DNA of 64,000 bases from Adiantum capillus-veneris (taxonomy: Eukaryota; Streptophyta; Polypodiopsida; Polypodiales; Pteridaceae). The position numbers were made by a program, and so were the translations under genes. The stretch is from NCBI GenBank assembly GCA_014529385.2, contig CM043959.1, positions 51,451,253-51,515,252 on the forward strand, read 5' to 3'. The notes beneath the pieces are model-generated. The model was not told where the DNA came from. It did no database searches and saw nothing but the letters and a program-made list of their open reading frames with translations. Shown here in pieces: positions 56,199 through 64,000 of the stretch (the first letter of the stretch is position 1; every line of letters begins with the position of its first letter).

Positions 56199-56886
56199 TG
56201 TAAGGCCCCCATTATGAAGAGAAGTCATCGTGCGTGAAGGAAAATCACTCAATGGAAACCAAAATTTTCACGTCCAAGAATCAGGGGCAACTTTAGGGGC
56301 CTCGGGGGCGGACGCCCCCGAGACTTTTTTTTTTCCCTCGCCAGAATATTATGGCTGGACGGCGGCCGGAAAGTGGTCAAAAAACAACCGTCGGTTGGCC
56401 GGTGGCCGGTGGTCGGAAGTCAATGGCCGGTGGCCGAATTCAAAAGCGGACTTGTCTTCTCAAGGGTGGCCACACATGGGCGGATTGAAGGGTCCGATTT
56501 GGACTTATCTACACATGGGCGGCTACACATGGCTGCCTCTCATGAGAGAGGGAAGCCCTTTTGGCCTATAAAAGGAGGCCATTTCTACACACATTTCATA
56601 GTGTGTGAAGTTGATGCAACAAGGTGAGTGTGAGGTGGTGAGAGTGAAGCAAGGCGGGAGCTCCATTAAAGGTATAATCCTTTTGTAAACTACTTCTTGA
56701 TTTGAAGTACTAAAGCCATTGAGTGGCTGCTTTCCCGTGGACGTAGCCCACATTGGGTGAACCACATATATCGTGTGTACTCTCTCTCTCTCTCTCTCTC
56801 TACTCTACTCTATAATGTTGTGTATGTAAATCTGTCTCTCTCCATTATGTAATCTACTCAATTATCTATTTAGCTACGTCTTATTT
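56199..56886 (+). repeat. LTR-like segment with TATA box
   Basis: TGTAAGGCCCCCATTATG at 56199 could be an LTR start, with a TATA box TATAAAAGG at 56567-56575 and a CT-rich leader after it. A 10-bp GC stem (56301-56310, 56313-56322) followed by ten T lies in the U3-like part. No partner copy or PBS was seen, so a solo LTR is only one possibility. Confidence 0.35.
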
Positions 56887-57268
56887 CCTAACAAAAGTTG
56901 CACAAGCTTACTGCCTTAGGACAACAAGGACATTGCACTCCTATTAAAGATCTCTCTTGCTTCTATGCATGAGTACATCACTACGTCCTATTCTCCAAGC
57001 TAAAGCACCACATAGGCTCTTTAAAGTCCATATGGGTCATGTTAAAGGTTCAATCTATGTAACATAGCATTTTGCATGGCTTTTGCGATAAAGTTCCTTT
57101 GCATGTGGCTATGGTTATTGATAAATTTTCTCATGCGATAACCCTTTGTGATTACATCAGTTTTTATGAGCATACTTGAAGAAGCTCCATTGGCAATGTT
57201 CGTCATTTTTTCACCTAAGCTAATGAGGACTGAGATGATTATTCTAGAATATTGAACATATGGTATGG

Positions 57269-58765
<1,497 letters not shown>

Positions 58766-58767
58766 AA

Positions 58768-58836
58768 AAGCCTTTTTTTTTTTCATACTCACAATTGTGA
58801 GTGGAAGAGTTATATCATCTCAGAAATGAAATTATA
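58768..58836 (-). mobile_element. LINE 3'-end fragment with terminal palindrome
   Basis: The minus strand ends ACTCACAATTGTGAGTATG plus a run of A (plus-strand T run at 58768-58780). This matches the insert at 36553 and the 3' end of LINE-2. AAGCCT flanks both sides and may be a short target duplication. Confidence 0.5.
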
Positions 58837-59225
58837 AGAAGCCTCAAGCACAATCCATGCCTTGAGGAGCCAAAAGATACTAAGCTCTTACATCTACATC
58901 TATACTTCTATACTGTATATGAAGTAGCTTAATTTTTTTGAAGAATCTATACTATATATAATTGAGCTTAAAATTTTCAAGGAAGGAGAGGGCATCCATG
59001 TGTCACTCTCTCCTTTATTTCAAGAACCTCAAGAAACATTTGGTTTGAAATATAAAAGTGAAGGGTAAGAAGTCGTTTGGTTTGAAATGTAAAAGTGAAG
59101 GGTAAGTAGCAAGTACTTTGAAGAGTAAGTAGCAAAGTGAAGGGTTAGTAGCAAGTACTCTGATGATAGAAAATGGAAAGACTTAATTTTGACTTCTCAT
59201 TTCTGCCAAAAGTCACAATACTTAG

Positions 59226-59227
<2 letters not shown>

Positions 59228-59262
<35 letters not shown>
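59228..59262. repeat. (TA)n microsatellite
   Basis: TA run of about 35 bp. Confidence 0.95.
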
Positions 59263-59266
<4 letters not shown>

Positions 59267-59850
59267 AAACTCATTAGCAACGCCAAGGAGTTTCACTCTA
59301 GCCTTCAATTTTGAAGGGTGATTACTTTTGTTGGCCTGTGGAAGGCCATAGGGTTTGGGCTGCAAAGTTGTTGCAATGTTGAGCCCGTTCGATATGGGTG
59401 TTGGATGAATGCCACGTGGCCCTAGGTTTACTAAAGGTGGTTTGAAACAACCTAGAAAGTCTTTTCCTGCTGCAGCCTGCTCTTGGCAGGTCTCGTCGGT
59501 TTTTGCCCTACTCCTAGCAGAGAAGGTGACGCGTGTAGCAGGTCTCGTCCTTCCGTGAGGGTGGCGCGCAATAGGTATACGTCTTTTCGTGCTGTTCTTG
59601 CCAGAGGACGTATGCAGTGATGCAGGTTTTTCATACAGCAGTGCTGTTTGTTCAATGCCGAAGGCGGGCATTGTCTAGATGCTTTTCGAGATTGTTGACC
59701 CGTGTGCTTTTAGGGGCGACTGCATTCAATGGCGTGAGCGATGTGTAGCCTCACGTGGTGAGCGGTGTTCGTCTTCATTCTCTGTGCTTCATAGCACATG
59801 TTGGAATGCAATGCTTAGAATAGAATAATGCACATGCTCATTGTAGCTTG

Positions 59851-60494
59851 TATAAAAGGTCAGAAAAACGCAGTGTGATAAGAAGCCCTTGTCTCAGCTG
59901 ATCGTCATTATGCTGTGTCATGATTTTGTAGATGTAGCAGGAATTCTCAGGTTTGTTTTACTGTTTGAGCTTTTGAGCTATCTATCTAGTGGAAGATTCT
60001 CTCTCTATCCTGCTTCTGTAAATATGCCAGCAAGTCTTTTGTAAATATGCCAGCAAGTCTTTTGTACATGTAGCAGCAAGTCTCAAGTTTTTTTTACTGT
60101 TTCAGCTTTTGATCTATCTATCTACTAGAAGATTCTCTCTGTCCTGCTTTTGTAAATATGCCAGAAAGTGTTGATCTTTGCTTTGATGTTTAAGCTTTGA
60201 GCTATCACTATTTGGTGGAAGATTCTCTCTTTGCTATCCAATTTCTATGTCCTGATATGCTGCAATTCCAAATTTAAGTTGACTTGAGTCACCATATGTA
60301 AACGAATGTTTTCTTCTGCCAAATCTTGTTGAAGAGTTTGCTGTCGCTTGTGGGGAGTTGAAATTTGTTGAGCGTGTGCTGCGGATTAGTTTGAAGGTTT
60401 GTGTGTTGTGCTTAAAGTAGCTGGATCCTCTATTATCATGGCATCGGATGCTGGTATTGCTGGTGGTGGTGAAGGGAGTGCAAGCATGTCATAA
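59851..60494 (+). other. LTR/leader-like region with short gag-like start
   Basis: TATAAAAGG at 59851 is a TATA box. 59953-60240 consists of three diverged units of about 110 bp (AGCTATC-ATCTA-TRGAAGATTCTCTC, then TTTGTAAATATGCCAG). An ATG at 60438 opens MASDAGIAGGGEGSASMS and stops after 18 codons. It could be the truncated start of an element's gag; no PBS was identified. Confidence 0.3.
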
Positions 60495-60779
60495 AATCTA
60501 ATATCTAACCAACCCAAATGATTTTCTCATATTAAATTGATCACTTAATGTGGGAGAATAAACGGGAACAAGTGTTAAGATATAGATATGTGCTTATAGA
60601 TCTATCTCAACACGGGACCAATGGTAAAGGGGCCCAAAAGGGAGATGATCTATCAAAGAGCAAGGCTAACCAATGGAGCATAAGACCTTAGGGTTAGCTT
60701 CATTGAAGACCTCCAATAAATGTGTGTAAAAGTCCTTTGACCTTAGGTAAGCTAGGGCTGAGCTTGAGGTGGGAACCCG

Positions 60780-60960
60780 GCCCAAGCTCGAGGTGCTTGT
60801 CCTGCTTCAGTTGCTTGTCGTGCTTGAGGTGTTTGTCATGCTTGAGGTGCTTGATTAAGATGCTTGAGATGCTTGATTGGCTCCATGCTTGAGGTGCTTG
60901 ACTTGCTGCATGATTAAGGTACTTGAGGTGCCTTGAGAAGCTTGCCTAAGATGCTTGTGG
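60780..60960. repeat. GCTTGAGGTGCTTG minisatellite
   Basis: About ten imperfect copies of a 14-17 bp unit, including CATGCTTGAGGTGCTTGA at two or three places. Confidence 0.8.
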
Positions 60961-61649
60961 GAACACCCCCTAGTTCAAGTGCTTTGTCATGCTTGGTGAG
61001 TAAGGTGCTTGATCACCTAAAGTCAAAAGCATTCCTACAAGAGGGGGGGCGAGCCCTTTTCCTAGGGGCTAGAGAGAGAACACCCACTCACACACACAAG
61101 GGAAGCCCCAACTTGAAGAGGCAGCAAGGACACATGTCAGGCCCCTACCCATGTTACCTTCATGTGTTGCTTGAAGCCTATTGGCTAAGCTTCAAAGGGG
61201 TCCAATGATAAATTACATGAATTATCTAATTGTTTTAGAATTTATCTAGCCCTCTCTCTCAAAAAGGAAAGGGGGACACTTGTCTCAAGGCTACCCCTAC
61301 TGCTTGTAATGCCTCCTGCTCATGATTGGCTAGGCATGGGAGGGTCCAATGAGCTTCAAGCATGAGCTACAAGGGGGGGTCGACCCAAGCTAGCTAGGGG
61401 CTTGCTTGAGGGGTATACTCACCCACACACACTCACAATCACTCTCATTGTGTGCTATGCAAAGTGCAAGAGCTCCCTCTCCAAGCAAATAGAGGTTGAG
61501 AGCCTACACCAACACTCTTGGATATGGAGTGCAAATCCAACCAAGAGCCATGCTTCAATGCTTGAGCTTGTCATCTCCTTCTTCTTCATTACTATGCTAT
61601 TATGTATGCTAGCAACAAGAGTATGATAAGTGAGGAACTAGTTCTTTCT

Positions 61650-62116
61650 CCTATGAAATGTTTCTTCTTCCTCTTCCCTACCCTCATTCCCTGCTAGCTC
61701 TCTCCACCTTCGAAGGTGTTTGAGGTCTTGGGACTGAGGCTTGGGACAATTAAAGCTTTCTTCAAGTTCATGTTATGCTATGATTGTGATGCATGAAGCT
61801 TTCCATCTTCATTGCATCACCTAGGTCACAAGGAACACAAAGAATGTATTGTAACAAGTCTCTCTTAATGGGAGAAATCATAATACAAATGCCTATTGGA
61901 GGGGGGACCGGCTCCACATAAATCCGGTCCTCAACTGTTGTCATGTTCTCTAAATTCTCTCTCTTGCAAAAGTATTGTTCATGCCAAGTTAACTAATTGC
62001 TATGATTATGTTGCTATCTTCAATTATGTCTACCCGCTATGCTCACAAAGTTATTTCTCGAAAGTATTCTCATTAATTTCCGCTATTCTCAAGTTGAATA
62101 GGCTAATTCCATTACA
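61650..62116 (+). repeat. 3' part of an LTR (same family as 586-1080)
   Basis: Runs directly into a PBS at 62117 and matches the minus strand of 586-1080. The LTR ends ATTACA. The start is not defined; TGTTAAG at 60573 is one candidate. Confidence 0.7.
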
Positions 62117-62130
62117 TTGGTATCAAAGCA
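62117..62130 (+). other. primer binding site
   Basis: TTGGTATCAAAGCA directly after the LTR end, one change from the tRNA-Met PBS. Confidence 0.8.
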
Positions 62131-62531
62131 TTTGGTTTCTCTTTTCTTGCTTAAGAAGAGAGGTCCTTAAGTAGCCTATAAATGGTTGATGTCGTTAATT
62201 ATAATAGGGTAAGTGGAACTGGGATCTAATATCGGTTTTGTTAAGCCCACTATGTGGGAGATGGTGCACACCTGGGGAGCTTTGGACTTAATAATGGAGT
62301 CTTTTTAGACTTGCCTACGGCTTTACCATTATTGAGCCATAAGAAGTCCGAAAGGAGCTAGCCCTTGGCAACTCTGCTATGTTAGACCTACTCCTCTACT
62401 CTCTACAATTAACCACTTTGAGCCGTGGGTGTAGATACTTAAGAGCCAATTTTCAAAGGCTAAGAGGAGTGGCAACTAAGGTTTTGAATTGCCAAAGCAT
62501 ACACTAAGTACATACATAAAATTTTGTTAAC

Positions 62532-62725
62532 ATGGCTGACAATAATCAAGAGAGTAGAATGAACATTGATAGCTTTGATTTTGCACATGAAGGTGCTAAT
62601 GATGATGCTCCCATGTTTGTGAATTATCTTGTGACTAGGTTGCAACAAGCTATGGGCAACCCTACCTTGCAAGCCGAAGTTACTCAGGATGCATTCCCAC
62701 AACAACTACAAGTGACATCACTGCT
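62532..62725 (+). pseudogene. LTR-element Gag N-terminal fragment
   Basis: ATG 62532 opens MADNNQESRMNIDSF, then a stretch with VNYLVTRLQQAMGNPTLQ. It lies about 400 bp after the PBS, so it is the start of this element's gag. The reading dissolves near 62725 where the heptamer satellite begins, which suggests truncation. Confidence 0.5.
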
Positions 62726-62785
62726 ATTATATCACTGTACTCCAGCTACCTGTACTTGTGTGAATCACCTGTACCTGTACCTATC

Positions 62786-62906
62786 CCTGTAACCTGTAAC
62801 CTGTAACCTGTAACCTGTAATCTGCAACCTGCAACCTGTAATCTGCAACCTGTAACCTGTAATCCCGAAGCTCGAAGCTCGAAGCTCGAAGCTCGTAGCT
62901 CGAAGC
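62786..62906. repeat. two adjoining 7-bp repeat arrays
   Basis: AACCTGT (with AATCTGC/AACCTGC variants) is repeated about eleven times to 62863, then CGAAGCT about six times from 62865. Both have period 7 but unrelated sequence. Neither is the plant telomere repeat. Confidence 0.9.
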
Positions 62907-62929
62907 AGAAGGTACTCGAAGAAGATCCT

Positions 62930-63119
62930 CCGTGGGGGCGCCAAAAGAATGTGAGCGGGATGAAAACACACACAGCGCCTCTATAACGACCCGACACACA
63001 CTCTTGGGAAGATACACACACACACACTAGGGGGCACCACTCGGCTTACACAACACACCTGGCCGAGACAGGGAACACACCTCTGGAGTGAGAGGAGAGA
63101 GACTATCCACTTGCCCACT

Positions 63120-63153
<34 letters not shown>

Positions 63154-64000
63154 AAAAAAATCAGCTCAAAAGAGGAGAATTTCTGATGTTTAGATACAAT
63201 TGAGCTTGGGCCAACACCAATGGGGCAAATAGCTCACACAATATGGATAAAATAAGCCAAATACAATCACAAACTAGAGCAGAAACTTCGCTCATAGGAG
63301 AAACTTACACAGAAAAAGAGTGAGGAATTTGGCAAACTGGATAGCGCCATCGCGTCCGGAACGGCCCAAAACCCCAGTCTACAATGTCAAAGAGCTCAAA
63401 TCCGACCTCGGATGAGCAGTTTACGGCCAAAACAGGCTCCAAAAACCCAAAAAAAACACCTGCGGCTGTTCCTCCTCTCTTCTCCACGTTTTTTCTGGTC
63501 TTCTCTCTGTTTTTTCAGTTCCCACACTTAGATTTATTACTTGGGCACCCTTGGCCTTTTAGATGACCTCAAACGGACCCCGAACAGGCCAAAAACTGAC
63601 CTCGCAGTGCATAGTTGTCACCTTTTTGCATCATCCGCACACCTGGCACTCATTTCTTTTCAATAATTCATCCCGCAACCACGTGAAGTGGCCCCAAAAG
63701 TTGGTCCTCATGATGACCTTTCTGCATAATTATCACAAGAAAACATCCACGTGGTGTCCGTACTTATCCACGTGCAAGTCTTGACCCCGTTCGGCCTCCT
63801 GACGCCACTAAATGCCATCTGACGCACCTGCTTACCTCATGTCGTCGGCCTGCGGATAGCTTCCTCGAGAACTTTTATGCGCTATAAACTCCTCATTATT
63901 GTAGCAAAAACATACTGGTACTGGTGATAGTGAAAATCGATGCACTATGTACATGTTGTCCTACCTGTACACATGTGGGCCCCACGTAACCACCTGGCTC
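62930..64000 (-). repeat. PBS and LTR of a minus-strand LTR element, runs off the window
   Basis: The minus strand reads TTTTGGCGCCCCCACGG, a TGGCGCC-type PBS as in plant gypsy elements. On the plus strand a possible LTR begins TGTGAGCGGGATG (62950) and continues to or past the window end. It includes a CA tract at 63121-63151. No partner LTR is in the window. Confidence 0.55.

Noticed and set aside
56301-56334. Bacterial-type terminator suggesting prokaryotic origin
   Set aside because: All other features are plant-type; listed only as a structural curiosity.
62786-62863. Telomere-like repeat
   Set aside because: AACCTGT differs from plant CCCTAAA or TTTAGGG repeats and is short and imperfect.

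Overview
This window looks like plant nuclear DNA, most likely from a large, repeat-rich genome such as a fern. That is an inference from three things. There is a decayed PPR (pentatricopeptide) array, a plant-type nucleotide-diphospho-sugar transferase pseudogene with introns, and several families of copia, gypsy, LINE, CACTA and MITE elements embedded in very long GA/CT, CA/GT and AT microsatellites. There are no operons, no rRNA or clear tRNA genes and no CRISPR array. No clearly intact host gene is visible.

Layout: 1-6.35 kb is a nest of copia-type retrotransposons. A plus-strand element (2033-5885, 211-bp LTRs) sits inside a minus-strand element (385-6111, about 200-bp LTRs, 5-bp target duplication), which itself split the leader/gag of a third copia copy. 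Both complete elements keep gag-protease remnants, PBS and LTRs but show no integrase or RT. 7.0-8.6 kb is a tandem array of broken PPR modules. 11.4 kb holds a Tourist-like MITE. 12.3-22.2 kb is a minus-strand LINE (ORF1, endonuclease, RT, C-terminal domain) split by a 5.9-kb LTR element that has clear LTRs, PBS, PPT and TTTGG target duplication but no recognisable genes. 22.1-24.3 kb is a GA/CT-rich block with a 54-bp-arm palindrome and tandem repeats.

28.07-36.30 kb is a second minus-strand LINE bracketed by a 17-bp target duplication and split by about 6.8 kb of mostly unclassified DNA. That insert contains two large palindromic fold-back repeats, a TATA promoter with a 60-codon first-exon-like ORF, and a cluster of six TCGC-N5-GCGA-like motifs. 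37.1-39.5 kb is a three-exon glycosyltransferase pseudogene on the minus strand with a LINE RT fragment in an intron. 40.0 kb holds a second MITE and 41.35-44.9 kb a third LINE (plus).

45.9-55.2 kb is a plus-strand gypsy-type element whose gag is split by a 4.57-kb CACTA transposon with CTA target duplication. The CACTA carries a broken TnpA-like gene and several internal repeat arrays. 56-64 kb holds further LTR-like promoters, two LTR/PBS junctions on opposite strands, a gag N-terminus and short-period satellite blocks.

The genes do not form a pathway. The region is best read as layered insertions, and the target duplications allow much of their order to be reconstructed. All identifications come from reading motifs and repeats by eye; no database search was run.
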